Positions 1 through 8,027 of a DNA stretch of 31,872 nucleotides are shown piece after piece. The position numbers and the translations under genes were made by a program. The stretch is from RGIG5612 sp045599965 (GTDB lineage: Bacteria > Bacillota > Clostridia > Lachnospirales > Lachnospiraceae): assembly GCA_045599965.1 (NCBI GenBank), contig JAZRXA010000006.1, forward strand, positions 1 through 31,872, in the 5' to 3' direction. Under the pieces are notes generated by a model. It was not told where the DNA came from and did not search any database. It saw nothing but the letters and a program-made list of their open reading frames with translations. The stretch's first letter is position 1, and the number at the start of each line of letters is the position of its first letter.

Positions 1-665
1 TCAGGATCGAACATCCACTCTGTTAATTCTGAACGGAATACTGTTGGGCAAATAGCGTTAACGTTAATTCCGTATTGAGCTGAAAGATCACATGCCATAG
101 AAGCAACCATCATATCAGCGCCACCTTTAGATGTACAATATCCTGTATAACCTGCCATACCTCTTTTTGATCTTTGGCTAGTAACAACAACGATTTTTCC
201 GCCTTGGCCAGATTCAACTTTTTGGCCTTCTGGAAGTTGAGCAACCATTTGCATAGCAACATATTTAAGAACAATATAAACGCTCTTGCAGTCAGCATCC
301 ATAATGTATTGCCAATCAGCAACGCTTTGCTCTAAGATATTTTGTGGTTTGTTGAAGCCGTGAGCGATAGCAAGAATATCGATTCTGCCATATTTTGCAA
401 CAACATCAGCAACTAATTTAGTAACGTCTTCTTCTTTAGCTGGATCAGCTACGAAAATTTCGCAGTCAATACCTTCAGCCTTAAATTCGTCAGCTAATTC
501 TTGTAATTTAGCTTGATTACGTCCTGTCATAGCTACTTTTGCGCCTTGATATCCATAAGTTTTAGCTGCAACTTTTCCAAGAGCTCCAGTTGCACCTGTA
601 ACTAAAGCTACTTTACCTTTTACTGAGAACATGTTCTCAACAAAATTTTTGTCTAAATTTACCAT
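1..665 (-). CDS. SDR-family NAD(P)-dependent oxidoreductase, C-terminus cut by window edge
   Basis: The 221 visible residues start at ATG 665, behind a strong AGGAGGAG ribosome site at about 672-679. Near residue 23 the TGATGALG motif is the glycine-rich Rossmann nucleotide loop. IAHG sits where classical SDRs carry NAG. VTSQRS supplies the catalytic Ser, and YCTSK is the YxxxK active-site pair. After it come INVNAICP and the start of the C-terminal substrate lobe, then the window ends, so 30-50 residues are probably missing. Family knowledge: these are cytoplasmic reductases of sugar acids, ketones or polyols, often annotated gluconate 5-dehydrogenase; the substrate cannot be read from sequence. 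It lies 63 bases past the ECF S-component gene on the same strand, but a good promoter overlapping that gene's end suggests separate transcription. Confidence 0.93.
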   Translation of the reverse strand, partial: MVNLDKNFVENMFSVKGKVALVTGATGALGKVAAKTYGYQGAKVAMTGRNQAKLQELADEFKAEGIDCEIFVADPAKEEDVTKLVADVVAKYGRIDILAIAHGFNKPQNILEQSVADWQYIMDADCKSVYIVLKYVAMQMVAQLPEGQKVESGQGGKIVVVTSQRSKRGMAGYTGYCTSKGGADMMVASMACDLSAQYGINVNAICPTVFRSELTEWMFDP

Positions 666-711
666 TTAATTTCTCCTCCTTAGAAAAAATAGTGCATAAT
701 TTACTAAAATA

Positions 712-740
712 ATAATACTCTTTTTATATCAAAAATTCAA
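712..740 (-). promoter_or_regulatory. Sigma-A-type promoter for the SDR gene
   Basis: On the minus strand TTGAAT (740-735), a 17-base spacer and TATTAT (717-712) form a vegetative promoter. It overlaps the 3' end of the ECF S-component gene, and the start codon follows after a leader of about 40 bases. This suggests the SDR gene is expressed independently of the B12-riboswitch operon. Confidence 0.55.
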
Positions 741-1448
741 TCCATATTTACTCTTTAATCGGTCCAAAATTGCAAAAAATGGCTTTAAAAGTATAAATAC
801 TGTTACGGCTCCAGTAAGACCATTTGTGATATTCATAGGAAAACCAGCAATATAAAAAGTAAATGCACTTCTAAGGTTAATACTAGATGAAAGCCAAAGC
901 AGCGAATTAGTATCTAAAATTACCGTGCTAAGTACAAAAACAAGGAAAAAAGTGATAATAGATGTCCTAATAATATGTTTTCTACTAAATATCTTAGATT
1001 TAGCTAAAAAGCCCGCTATTAAACCAATCATTCCATAACAAAACATCTGCCAAGGTGTCCAAGCCCCCTGGCCGAAAATAAAATTACTAATAAGCATCGA
1101 AAGAGCTCCGCACATAAATCCAGCCTGAGGTCCAAAACTCATAGCGATTAGAATAATTATTCCACTCATAGGCTTAAATGAAGGAATCCAAAAGAATGCC
1201 ACTCTACTTATAACTACTATCGCGATCAAGACTGCCATAGTTGCTAAATATCTAGCATCTGGTTTTTTATTTTCAAAACTAACAAAAAAAGGCACCATAA
1301 CCAAAATAACAATTATGATGCTCGCAATATAATAATTTCTATCACCTAAAATATAGCTTACAATTAAAGTTGCTGGGATTAAAAGAACAGCAACAATAAG
1401 ACTTACTATTAAAGGCAATCTGCTTTTTTTAGGCGTACTATTTTTCAT
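729..1448 (-). CDS. ECF transporter S (substrate-binding) component, probably corrinoid-specific
   Basis: This is a polytopic membrane protein of 239 residues with about six or seven hydrophobic segments. The central part reads GIIILIAMSFGPQAGFMCGA, then GQGAWTPWQMFCYGMIG, a pattern typical of ECF S components that bind a vitamin within the membrane. It would dock on the EcfT/EcfA module encoded just upstream. ATG 1448 was chosen because it overlaps the stop of the ATPase gene (TAATG), implying coupled translation; a GTG at 1463 is an in-frame alternative. Substrate assignment to cobalamin or another corrinoid is inferred from the operon's cobalamin riboswitch and the DUF4430 lipoprotein, not from the protein itself. 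Confidence 0.88.
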   Translation of the reverse strand: MKNSTPKKSRLPLIVSLIVAVLLIPATLIVSYILGDRNYYIASIIIVILVMVPFFVSFENKKPDARYLATMAVLIAIVVISRVAFFWIPSFKPMSGIIILIAMSFGPQAGFMCGALSMLISNFIFGQGAWTPWQMFCYGMIGLIAGFLAKSKIFSRKHIIRTSIITFFLVFVLSTVILDTNSLLWLSSSINLRSAFTFYIAGFPMNITNGLTGAVTVFILLKPFFAILDRLKSKYGLNF

Positions 1449-3205
1449 TATTTCTTTTTCCACATCTTAAAGTTAGCAAGACAAACTTGAATAACATCTT
1501 CGGTAGTAATTGCTTCCTTAAATACATGTCTCGCCATCCTGTTAGCTGCTGTTGTATAAAAACTATTTTGCGCAAAGAATTTATTAGGAACATTAGATGT
1601 AACAACATTGCCATCAAAGAACATTCCAACTATGTCTGCATACTTCGCACAAAATTCCACATCATGAGAAACCATCAAAATAGTGGTTCCATTATCTTTT
1701 AATTGCTTTAAGATTTTCGCAAACGAAAGCTTAAAGAAGTTATCAATACCTTTTGTAGGCTCATCTAAAATTAAAATCTTAGGTTTAGTAAGTAAAACTT
1801 TAGCAAGAGCTACTCTTTGTTGCTCGCCGCCAGAAAGATCATAAGGATGAGAAAGCATAAGATGAGAAATATCGCAAAGCGTAGCAACTTCTTCTACCTC
1901 TTTAGGAATCGGAACGTTTTCAAATCCTTCTTTTTCTTCTTCCTTACCTAATGCAGAAGAAACTTTTACTCCGAGCATCTCTTCTAGGTCTTCGCGAACT
2001 GTCATCTTTACAAATAAACTTTTTGGATCTTGTGGAAGCATAGCAATGTTTTCCTTAAAAAGTTCAGCCGCTTTGTAACTATTAAGCTTCTTTCCATTAA
2101 TTAAAACTTGGCCCTTATAAGGTTTTAATATTCCGCAAAGAACTTTAAGTGTCGTACTCTTTCCAGTTCCGTTTCCACCTACAATAGCAAAAATATTTCC
2201 TTTAGGAACCTTTAGAGAAGTTCCTTTTAAAACATCTGGTAAATTCTTATCATATCTAAACCAAATATCTTTAAGTTCGATAGCAATATCTTCGTTATTT
2301 TCAGAAAGCAAATTAAAAGGTGGGCTGTCAATAAAGGTGTTTTCTTTATTAAAAATTTCGCTAAGGAAATTCCTTCCCTCTCTAACTGTAAGAGGTGAAA
2401 CATTAAAATTATTTTCTGGCAAAGTTTTATCCAATTGGTCTTTAATTCCATAGAATATTTGCACCGGTGTTGGCATAGCAGCAAACATATCATCATCTTT
2501 TTCTTTTAATAAAGCACCCACTTTATTAGGAGTATCAACACAAACAATCTTTCCTTTATCCATAACAACAACTCTGTCCGAAGCATGAAAGATATCTTCT
2601 AAGCGGTGCTCCGTAATAATAATTGTTGTACCAAGTTCTAAATTAATTTTTCTAACAGTATTTAAAAAGTCTGAAGCTGCAATAGGATCTAGTTGGCTTG
2701 TAGGCTCATCAAGAATAAGAATTTGCGGTTGCATAGCCATAATAGAAGCTAAATTAAGAAGTTGTTTTTGGCCACCGGAAAGTTCGCTTACGTCTTTATT
2801 AAACCAACTTTGAATTCCAAAATAGCTGGCCATTTCAGCTACTCTTGTACGCATAACTCTAGGGTCCGTTCCTAAGTTTTCAAGTCCAAAACTAAGTTCA
2901 TGCCAAACCTTGTCTGTAACTATTTGGCTGTCCGGATCTTGCATAACATATCCTATAACAGAGCTTTGAGTTTTAAGGTCAATGTCCTCAATTAAAACGC
3001 CATCTAAATAAACTCCGCCTTCTTTTTTTCCATTCGGCGTAAGTGCAGTTTTTAACTGATTAAGAAGTGTACTTTTTCCCGAGCCACTTCTTCCGCAAAG
3101 TGTAATATACTCACCCTGGTAAATCTTAAGCGATATAGAATCTAATGCTAGTCTCTCTTTATTAGGATAAGAAAAACTTAAATCTTTGATCTCAATATCT
3201 GCCAT
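1448..3205 (-). CDS. ECF transporter energy-coupling ATPase, two fused ABC domains (EcfA1-EcfA2)
   Basis: This 585-residue protein holds two complete ABC ATPase halves. Half 1 has Walker A GRSGSGKST (38-46), signature LSGGQ (142-146) and Walker B ILILDEPTS. Half 2 has Walker A GGNGTGKST (343-351), signature LSGGE (457-461) and ILILDEPTKG. In the YkoD-like arrangement one chain supplies both nucleotide sites of an ECF transporter, where most Firmicutes use separate EcfA1 and EcfA2. A linker of about 60 residues joins the halves. The start at ATG 3205 has AAGGAG upstream, and the gene overlaps the EcfT gene by 28 bases. It should power vitamin uptake from the cytoplasmic face together with the T and S components. 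Confidence 0.95.
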   Translation of the reverse strand: MADIEIKDLSFSYPNKERLALDSISLKIYQGEYITLCGRSGSGKSTLLNQLKTALTPNGKKEGGVYLDGVLIEDIDLKTQSSVIGYVMQDPDSQIVTDKVWHELSFGLENLGTDPRVMRTRVAEMASYFGIQSWFNKDVSELSGGQKQLLNLASIMAMQPQILILDEPTSQLDPIAASDFLNTVRKINLELGTTIIITEHRLEDIFHASDRVVVMDKGKIVCVDTPNKVGALLKEKDDDMFAAMPTPVQIFYGIKDQLDKTLPENNFNVSPLTVREGRNFLSEIFNKENTFIDSPPFNLLSENNEDIAIELKDIWFRYDKNLPDVLKGTSLKVPKGNIFAIVGGNGTGKSTTLKVLCGILKPYKGQVLINGKKLNSYKAAELFKENIAMLPQDPKSLFVKMTVREDLEEMLGVKVSSALGKEEEKEGFENVPIPKEVEEVATLCDISHLMLSHPYDLSGGEQQRVALAKVLLTKPKILILDEPTKGIDNFFKLSFAKILKQLKDNGTTILMVSHDVEFCAKYADIVGMFFDGNVVTSNVPNKFFAQNSFYTTAANRMARHVFKEAITTEDVIQVCLANFKMWKKK

Positions 3206-4095
3206 CTAATAATCTCCTTAATATCAATAAGTAAAGGTATGCAAAGAAAGATTGCATACGCAATAATTCCTATAAGCATATACCAATCTCCAAACCATGT
3301 TAGTTTCATAGTTGGAGTATATTCTGCATAAGTACCTCCTGATGCAGCACAAAAAATTGTTCCAGCAATAAGTAATACAAATATAATTAGCAAAATAATA
3401 TTGCTAGCGCCAAATTTATATTCGGCAAAACTAGTACGCTTTTTAGCTGCTCCATATCCTCTAGCCTTCATAGAATCAGCTGTAATAATTCCGCCTTCTA
3501 AAGACCAGCTCGTAAGAGTTGATAAAACAACTGTACCATTTCGAATTTTTTCTCTTGTTGAAGATGAAGAATCTCCTGCCATTCCTATACATGCCCTGGC
3601 AGAAGATATTTGCTTTGTTCTTCTTATAAGATTAGGAATTAATCTAAGAATCATAGAAAGAACTAACGAAACGGAAGGAATTAATCCACCAAAAATATAA
3701 ATGAATTTATCGCTAGTCATAATTGCATTATAGCAAGCAAACCAAGAAAAGATGGATGCGGCCATGCCGCCTAATGCAACACCATAGATTAAAGCCTCTA
3801 ATGTATAAGGTGTTGTTATAAAAACCCTAAAAAGAACCGTGTCTCCAGATGGATTAAAAAATGGATTAATAAAAGTAATAACTAAAAATACAATTAATAT
3901 CCAAATAAGATCCTTAAAAGCTTTTCTTTTTTTAACAATAAAAAGGTAAACTAAAGATGCAAGTAAATTAACAATGACAAAAACAGGATGCAAAAAACAC
4001 ATGCCCATAATTATTGCACCTAAAAAGAAAACAATATTTGTAATTGGATGATAAGTTGAAAACTCGTCGCAAAAACGACCGGTATTCATTTCCAT
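3178..4095 (-). CDS. ECF transporter transmembrane T component (EcfT/CbiQ family)
   Basis: A 305-residue membrane protein with hydrophobic clusters at about 20-60, 70-90, 105-160 and 230-300. The cytoplasmic coupling region contains SSARACIG and, later, SMKARGYGAAKKRTSF. These are the two Ala-Arg-type motifs through which CbiQ/EcfT proteins contact the ATPases; the first is degenerate (ARA rather than ARG). ATG 4095 lies three bases after the preceding stop codon and lacks a clear ribosome site, so translation is probably coupled to the upstream lipoprotein gene; a second Met codon at 4089 is possible. The gene runs directly into the ATPase gene, giving a complete T-A-A-S transporter. Confidence 0.93.
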   Translation of the reverse strand: MEMNTGRFCDEFSTYHPITNIVFFLGAIIMGMCFLHPVFVIVNLLASLVYLFIVKKRKAFKDLIWILIVFLVITFINPFFNPSGDTVLFRVFITTPYTLEALIYGVALGGMAASIFSWFACYNAIMTSDKFIYIFGGLIPSVSLVLSMILRLIPNLIRRTKQISSARACIGMAGDSSSSTREKIRNGTVVLSTLTSWSLEGGIITADSMKARGYGAAKKRTSFAEYKFGASNIILLIIFVLLIAGTIFCAASGGTYAEYTPTMKLTWFGDWYMLIGIIAYAIFLCIPLLIDIKEIIRWQILRSKI

Positions 4096-4098
4096 AAA

Positions 4099-5052
4099 TT
4101 AGTTATAATCTTTTAACAATGAACTATGAATCCAACCATAGCCATCATAATAATGACAGTAAATCCATTCGCCCTTAACTCCAATAGCCATCATTACTAT
4201 ATTAGAATTATATGAGCAAATAACCTTATATTCTTTGCCTGGACCAGCACGCATAACAATTCCATCAGAAACAGTAATCATACTTTTTTCTTCAGGGAAA
4301 TATGTATCTGGCTCTAAGTTAGGATCCTTTATTAAACGGTTGTAGCCTGATGAGCCATAAGTATACATTGTCCAATAATCTTTGCCATCAATATTTGCAA
4401 TGTCAAAAACTCCATAATAATCTTGATTATATGTTCCACCATCTCTACCGGTTTCGCTAGGATCATTATGGATACGATTCATCTGTACATAATAATATAG
4501 ACCATCCTCAGTAGCTTCTTTTACAAGTGTTGTGCTGTAATACCAAACTGCTCCATTTTCATCTTTTTCATAAGACTTAGTAAATACACCATTGCTACAA
4601 TCAGGACAGTTCTTAATAAAATTATCAACAATTTTTTCATCAGCATGAAAAATATTGACTGCAACCCACTTAAACGAAACAGCGCTTAGCGAAACGCTAG
4701 TTCCGTTATCAGTTGGTTGCTCAACAGGATATAGTGAATAATCAACACAAGCTTTTGGACCATACATTGCTGATAAAAGAGTTTTTACACTATTTTCATC
4801 TCTATAGTCATAGCTCATGCTTCCAACACCAGTTCCATCATTGAATGTATCAAAAGCATCTCTAAAAGCGTGCCTAAAATCATCATCAGCGGCTACTTCC
4901 ATAAGAACATTAACCGGATCATGTGTTTTAGGTTCTTCTACTACTTCTTCTTTTTTCTCTTCTACTTTTTCTTCTTTCTTGCAAGCATTTAATAAGCAAA
5001 GAGATAAAACACACATTAAAACAATAGCTAATAGTTTTTTAATTTTTATCAT
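4099..5052 (-). CDS. Lipoprotein with C-terminal bacterial SH3 domain, probable accessory of the B12 transporter
   Basis: 317 residues from ATG 5052; a GTG nine bases upstream (5061) is in frame, but the AAGG-type ribosome site fits the ATG. The N-terminus is a signal peptide with lipobox LLNAC (Cys24), followed by a Lys/Glu-rich tether. The middle (about 45-245) is rich in Tyr, Asp and Trp and I cannot assign it to a family. The last 65 residues, including SDGIVMRAGPG and GYGWIHSSLL, fit an SH3b fold, which usually binds cell-wall peptides. The gene sits between the DUF4430 lipoprotein and EcfT in the riboswitch operon. A surface role in capturing or handing over corrinoids is inferred from position only. 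Confidence 0.85.
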   Translation of the reverse strand: MIKIKKLLAIVLMCVLSLCLLNACKKEEKVEEKKEEVVEEPKTHDPVNVLMEVAADDDFRHAFRDAFDTFNDGTGVGSMSYDYRDENSVKTLLSAMYGPKACVDYSLYPVEQPTDNGTSVSLSAVSFKWVAVNIFHADEKIVDNFIKNCPDCSNGVFTKSYEKDENGAVWYYSTTLVKEATEDGLYYYVQMNRIHNDPSETGRDGGTYNQDYYGVFDIANIDGKDYWTMYTYGSSGYNRLIKDPNLEPDTYFPEEKSMITVSDGIVMRAGPGKEYKVICSYNSNIVMMAIGVKGEWIYCHYYDGYGWIHSSLLKDYN

Positions 5053-5128
5053 TTTGTTCACCCTTCTTGTATATTAATTCTGGGTTTATTATATAACAAA
5101 AATCAAAACTACTGTTAAAATAGTTTAA

Positions 5129-5548
5129 TTAGAATGCCATTGTATAAAATTCATAAATGCTTCCATCTTTAAGATCAACGCCGTCTGCACCAACCATGCT
5201 ATCTTCGCCATCAACCTTAAACATCCAATATATTCCGTTTGTGCCATCTTTTGCACCATTTATTGCTGTTATTGTTGTTCCAAATTCATTAACTTCATAT
5301 TCAAATTTATTAGAGCCTTGAATAAATTCGCCTAATGTTTTAGCTGATGTTTCAACAACCTCTTCCTCATTACAATTTGGCTCAATTAAATCATTTGCAA
5401 TTTTAATTGTAATAGAAATAGTATCTTTAGATTCAGTATTTTGGGTTTTATCATCACCTGTTCCAACTGATGAGCTACCACAGCCAGTTAAAATAAATGC
5501 AGCTATAATAGCAATTGATAGTACTACATAAGTAATTTTTTTCTTCAT
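5129..5548 (-). CDS. DUF4430 (intrinsic factor/transcobalamin C-terminal-like) lipoprotein
   Basis: 139 residues from ATG 5548, with AGGAGG at 5555-5560; a longer in-frame reading to 5587 would start inside the terminator hairpin and is unlikely. It has a signal peptide with lipobox ILTGC (Cys23), a Ser/Gly/Asp-rich linker, then one DUF4430 domain. The domain includes LGEFIQGSNKFEYEVNEFG, then GTNGIYWMFKVDGE and ends DGSIYEFYTMAF. DUF4430 is the fold of the C-terminal domain of intrinsic factor and transcobalamin, which covers the bound cobalamin. The gene is the first after a cobalamin riboswitch and heads an ECF transporter operon, so an extracytoplasmic corrinoid-binding role is strongly suggested, though not shown. 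Confidence 0.9.
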   Translation of the reverse strand: MKKKITYVVLSIAIIAAFILTGCGSSSVGTGDDKTQNTESKDTISITIKIANDLIEPNCNEEEVVETSAKTLGEFIQGSNKFEYEVNEFGTTITAINGAKDGTNGIYWMFKVDGEDSMVGADGVDLKDGSIYEFYTMAF

Positions 5549-5634
5549 AATATTCCTCCTAATTTTAAGAAAAACAAAAAGCTGCACACCATATGGTATG
5601 CAGCTCCGTTTTCGCTACTTTGATAACTTGTCAT
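5545..5634 (-). CDS. Possible 29-residue leader peptide ORF across the riboswitch terminator
   Basis: On the minus strand a GAGGA ribosome-site match (5645-5641) lies six bases before ATG 5634. The frame runs 29 codons through the terminator hairpin and U-tract and stops at TGA 5547-5545, overlapping the DUF4430 start codon (ATGA). The encoded peptide is polar at first and ends hydrophobic (CSFLFFLKLGGIL). Ribosome site, spacing and the overlap look designed, but a frame this short could be chance. Confidence 0.3.
   Translation of the reverse strand: MTSYQSSENGAAYHMVCSFLFFLKLGGIL
5567..5604 (-). terminator. Intrinsic terminator of the cobalamin riboswitch
   Basis: On the minus strand GCTGCATACC and GGTGTGCAGC form a stem of 10 pairs (one G-U) around an ATAT loop at 5604-5581. 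It is followed by TTTTTGTTTTT. It lies between the aptamer and the DUF4430 ribosome site, so the switch most likely works by premature transcription termination when corrinoid is bound. Confidence 0.88.
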
Positions 5635-5654
5635 GCTGATTCCTCGCAACAAAA

Positions 5655-5830
5655 CAATATGGCTTTGTAAGCATGTCTCCTGACTTACGTATCATCATTT
5701 TATTCAACCTTCTCAAATTAAAATTCAATGGTTGTCTATATTAATAGACTTTGAATAAAACTACTCGCTTACAGTGGCGGGTCCGCTCCGGATTCTCACC
5801 GGATTCCATCTTAGCTTTAAAATTAATTCA
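5655..5830 (-). promoter_or_regulatory. Cobalamin (adenosylcobalamin-type) riboswitch aptamer
   Basis: On the minus strand the conserved core GGAATCCGGTGAGAATCCGG (5807-5788) is followed by AGCGGACCCGCCACTGTAA. About 80 bases downstream is the B12 box GTCAGGAGACATGC (5684-5671). Between them lies a peripheral arm (ATTCAA...TTGAAT enclosing TCTATTAATATAGA). These are hallmark elements of the cobalamin riboswitch; exact ends are approximate. It controls the DUF4430-SH3b-EcfT-EcfA-S operon, which should be off when B12 is plentiful. Confidence 0.95.
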
Positions 5831-5866
5831 AAGAACTTACTAACCTATTTAATTATCAATATCATC

Positions 5867-5895
5867 ACTATAAATACTTCTTTAAATATATGCAA
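5867..5895 (-). promoter_or_regulatory. Promoter of the B12-uptake operon
   Basis: On the minus strand TTGCAT (5895-5890), 17 bases and TATAGT (5872-5867) would start transcription at about 5860, some 30 bases before the riboswitch core. The -10 is good and the -35 weak (3 of 6). Position relative to the aptamer is the main support. Confidence 0.5.
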
Positions 5896-5981
5896 GCCAT
5901 TTATTTATTTAAAAAAAATAATTTATAAAACAATTAAAAAAATTACCAAACAACTTACTATCAAAAATAGATTCAACTAAA

Positions 5982-6534
5982 CAATTTGCCTAGCTCTTTT
6001 GGGCGGTGGATTGGTGGATGATCAAAGATAATCCACCAAACACACCGCCTCTACTACTATCTCCCATTGCGTCGCCTTTGGCGCCGCTTCGCTGGCTACG
6101 CCAGCTCCATATATTAATCCAAAATAAAATGTTTTGATAAAATTACCGAAAAAGGCACCATTGGTACCCGAAACTATATATTTTTTAAGCAAATCCATTA
6201 AATTTATTCATTATGAGAACTTGTTGGAAAAGTATAGAAAGTAAAAACCTTGATTTTTCAAGGTTTTTAAGCTTTTGTAAAATACATCAAAATTTTTTAC
6301 AACGCTTATTGGGTACCAATGGCCCCTTTTTCGGTAAAAATATTTTTTAAAAATTTTTTGTATGGTTTTTTGTGTAAATAGAACTTCAAAAGTTATTTTT
6401 ATATATGGAGCTGGCGTAGCCAGCGAAGCGGCGCCGGCAGGCGACGCAATGGGAGATAGTAGCAGAGGCGGTGTGTTTGGTGGATTATCTTTGATTATCC
6501 ACCAATCCACCGCCCAAAAGAGCTCGGCAAAATG
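5982..6534. repeat. Large nested inverted-repeat element, MITE-like, gene-free
   Basis: The outer arms 5982-6114 and 6401-6534 are near-identical reverse complements. Inside them an inner inverted repeat pairs 6143-6169 with 6311-6336 (ACCGAAAAAGG against CCTTTTTCGGT). The centre holds a hairpin at 6243-6268. Each outer arm itself folds: GGCGGTG with CACCGCC enclosing TTGGTGGAT with ATCCACCAA, plus a second hairpin around GCTGGCGTAGCCAGC. The arms are far richer in GC than their surroundings. Two open frames fall in it (6211-6537 minus, 6362-6544 plus), but the two arms differ by an indel after GGCGCC that breaks the frame, so coding is unlikely. No transposase is present; a non-autonomous mobile unit is the best guess. 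The rest of the gap, 5900-5981 and 6535-6600, is AT-rich with nothing recognised. Confidence 0.8.
6243..6268. terminator. Symmetric hairpin at the centre of the inverted-repeat element
   Basis: AAAAACCTTG, a six-base loop and CAAGGTTTTT form a perfect 10-pair stem with A and T tracts on both sides. It could terminate transcription in either direction, or simply be the centre of the palindromic element. The stem has few GC pairs, so termination would be moderate. Confidence 0.45.
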
Positions 6535-6602
6535 CAATTTTTAAAGGTTAATCGGTGGCAAAATGGATAAAGTGATAGATACTAAAATAGTAAGAAAATG
6601 AG

Positions 6603-6628
6603 TTGACAAAGGAAAAATGTGGTATAAT
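6603..6628 (+). promoter_or_regulatory. trkA promoter (extended -10)
   Basis: TATAAT at 6623-6628 is preceded by TGG (6620-6622), an extended -10. A perfect TTGACA lies at 6603-6608, but the spacer is only 14 bases, shorter than the usual 17, so the extended -10 may carry recognition. The start codon is at 6667, behind AAGGAG. Confidence 0.6.
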
Positions 6629-6666
6629 TACTAATTAAAATATTAACGTTTATAAGGAGCGTTTAT

Positions 6667-8025
6667 ATGAAGATTATTATTGCCGGAAGCGGTAAAGTCG
6701 GAACAACTTTGATAGATACTTTGGCGAAAGAAAATCACGATATTACAGTGATTGATATTGACGAGCAAAGAATTCAAAGTGTTTCAGATAAATATGATGT
6801 TATGGCTATTGTTGGCGATGCTAAATCAGCAACGCTGCTTAAGGAGGCTGATGCTAGTAAGTCAGACCTTTTAATTGCGGTTACGGATAATGACGAGGAA
6901 AACCTTACTGTTTGCCTTATAGCTAAAAACCTTGGCGTTAAGAATACAATAGCAAGAGTTAGAAATCCTATTTATGCAGAAAGCATAAAACTTATTCAAA
7001 ACTCATTAGGTCTTTCTATGGCTATTAATCCTGAATTAGAAGCCGCAAATGAAATCTTAAGAACACTTAGATTTAAGTCAGCAGAGCAAGTAGAGACTTT
7101 TGCAAAGAGCAGGATGGAAATTCTTACATGTTTCGTACAAGAAGGCACACCTATTTGCAATGTAAGAATAAAAGATTTATATAGCAAGATTAAGGCTAAT
7201 GTTTTTATTTGTGCACTAAAACGTGACAATGAAGTTATTATCCCTAATGGTGATTTTGAAATCCAAGCTGGCGACACATTATCTTTTGTAGCTACCGCTA
7301 AAGAAGCAAGAGGTTTCTTTAAGAAGATGGGATATGACACAGGAAAGGTTAAAAATCTTGCTATTATTGGTGGAGGAAAGCTAGGATATAACCTTGCTAA
7401 GAAAGCGGTAGATACAGGTATTCCTGTTAAGCTTATTGATAATGATAAAGATAGGTGCAAAGAACTTAATGAGCTTCTTCCTTCAGCAGAAATTGTATAT
7501 GGAAGCGGAAATGATACAAGCCTTTTAGAGGAAGAAGAAATCTTTAATTATTCTGCAGTTGCAGTACTTACAGACGATGACGCAGAAAATACGTTGATTG
7601 CTATGTACTTAAATAAGCATGCTAATAATTCAAAGATTATTATCAAGATTAAACGCAGTGACTTTGAAGACTTAATTTATGGATTAGAATTGGGTAGCGT
7701 ATTTAATCCAAAGTATATTACGGCTGATCATATTATTAGATACGTTCGTGCTATGAATAATGTATTAAATGATGAAGTTCAATCACTTTGTCATGTTATT
7801 GATAATAAAGTTGAAGTTCTTGAATTTAGAATCGGCGAAGAAGCTAAATGTACAGGAAAAGAATTAAGAGAACTTAAATTAAGAAAAGACCTTTTGATTG
7901 CGGCTATTTATAGAAAGGGAGTAGGCTTTACCCCTCATGGCGAGGACACAATCGAAAAAGGCGATACGGTATTAGTTATTACAACTCACAAAGGAATTAG
8001 TAAGTTAGCAGATATTTTTGAATAG
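6667..8025 (+). CDS. trkA: Trk potassium uptake system regulatory NAD-binding subunit TrkA
   Basis: 452 residues, the full length for a double-unit TrkA. The order is RCK-N (1 to about 120, starting IIIAGSGKVG, then a VIDIDEQR acidic end of the second strand), RCK-C (about 140-215), a second RCK-N (from about 226, NLAIIGGGKLGYNLAKK, then KLIDNDKDR) and a second RCK-C (about 365-452). The protein forms a cytoplasmic ring that binds NAD(H) or ATP and gates the TrkH channel. ATG 6667 has AAGGAG at a proper distance. trkH starts two bases after its stop, so the two are cotranscribed and probably translationally coupled. Confidence 0.97.
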   Translation: MKIIIAGSGKVGTTLIDTLAKENHDITVIDIDEQRIQSVSDKYDVMAIVGDAKSATLLKEADASKSDLLIAVTDNDEENLTVCLIAKNLGVKNTIARVRNPIYAESIKLIQNSLGLSMAINPELEAANEILRTLRFKSAEQVETFAKSRMEILTCFVQEGTPICNVRIKDLYSKIKANVFICALKRDNEVIIPNGDFEIQAGDTLSFVATAKEARGFFKKMGYDTGKVKNLAIIGGGKLGYNLAKKAVDTGIPVKLIDNDKDRCKELNELLPSAEIVYGSGNDTSLLEEEEIFNYSAVAVLTDDDAENTLIAMYLNKHANNSKIIIKIKRSDFEDLIYGLELGSVFNPKYITADHIIRYVRAMNNVLNDEVQSLCHVIDNKVEVLEFRIGEEAKCTGKELRELKLRKDLLIAAIYRKGVGFTPHGEDTIEKGDTVLVITTHKGISKLADIFE

Positions 8026-8027
8026 TT

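Noticed and set aside
5549..5587. Longer N-terminus for the DUF4430 lipoprotein
   Set aside because: It would start within the terminator hairpin and place 13 extra residues before a perfect signal peptide that has its own AGGAGG site.
6211..6544. Open frames on both strands inside the inverted-repeat element
   Set aside because: The two arms differ by a frame-breaking indel after GGCGCC, and neither frame has a ribosome site. The sequence is better explained by paired hairpins.
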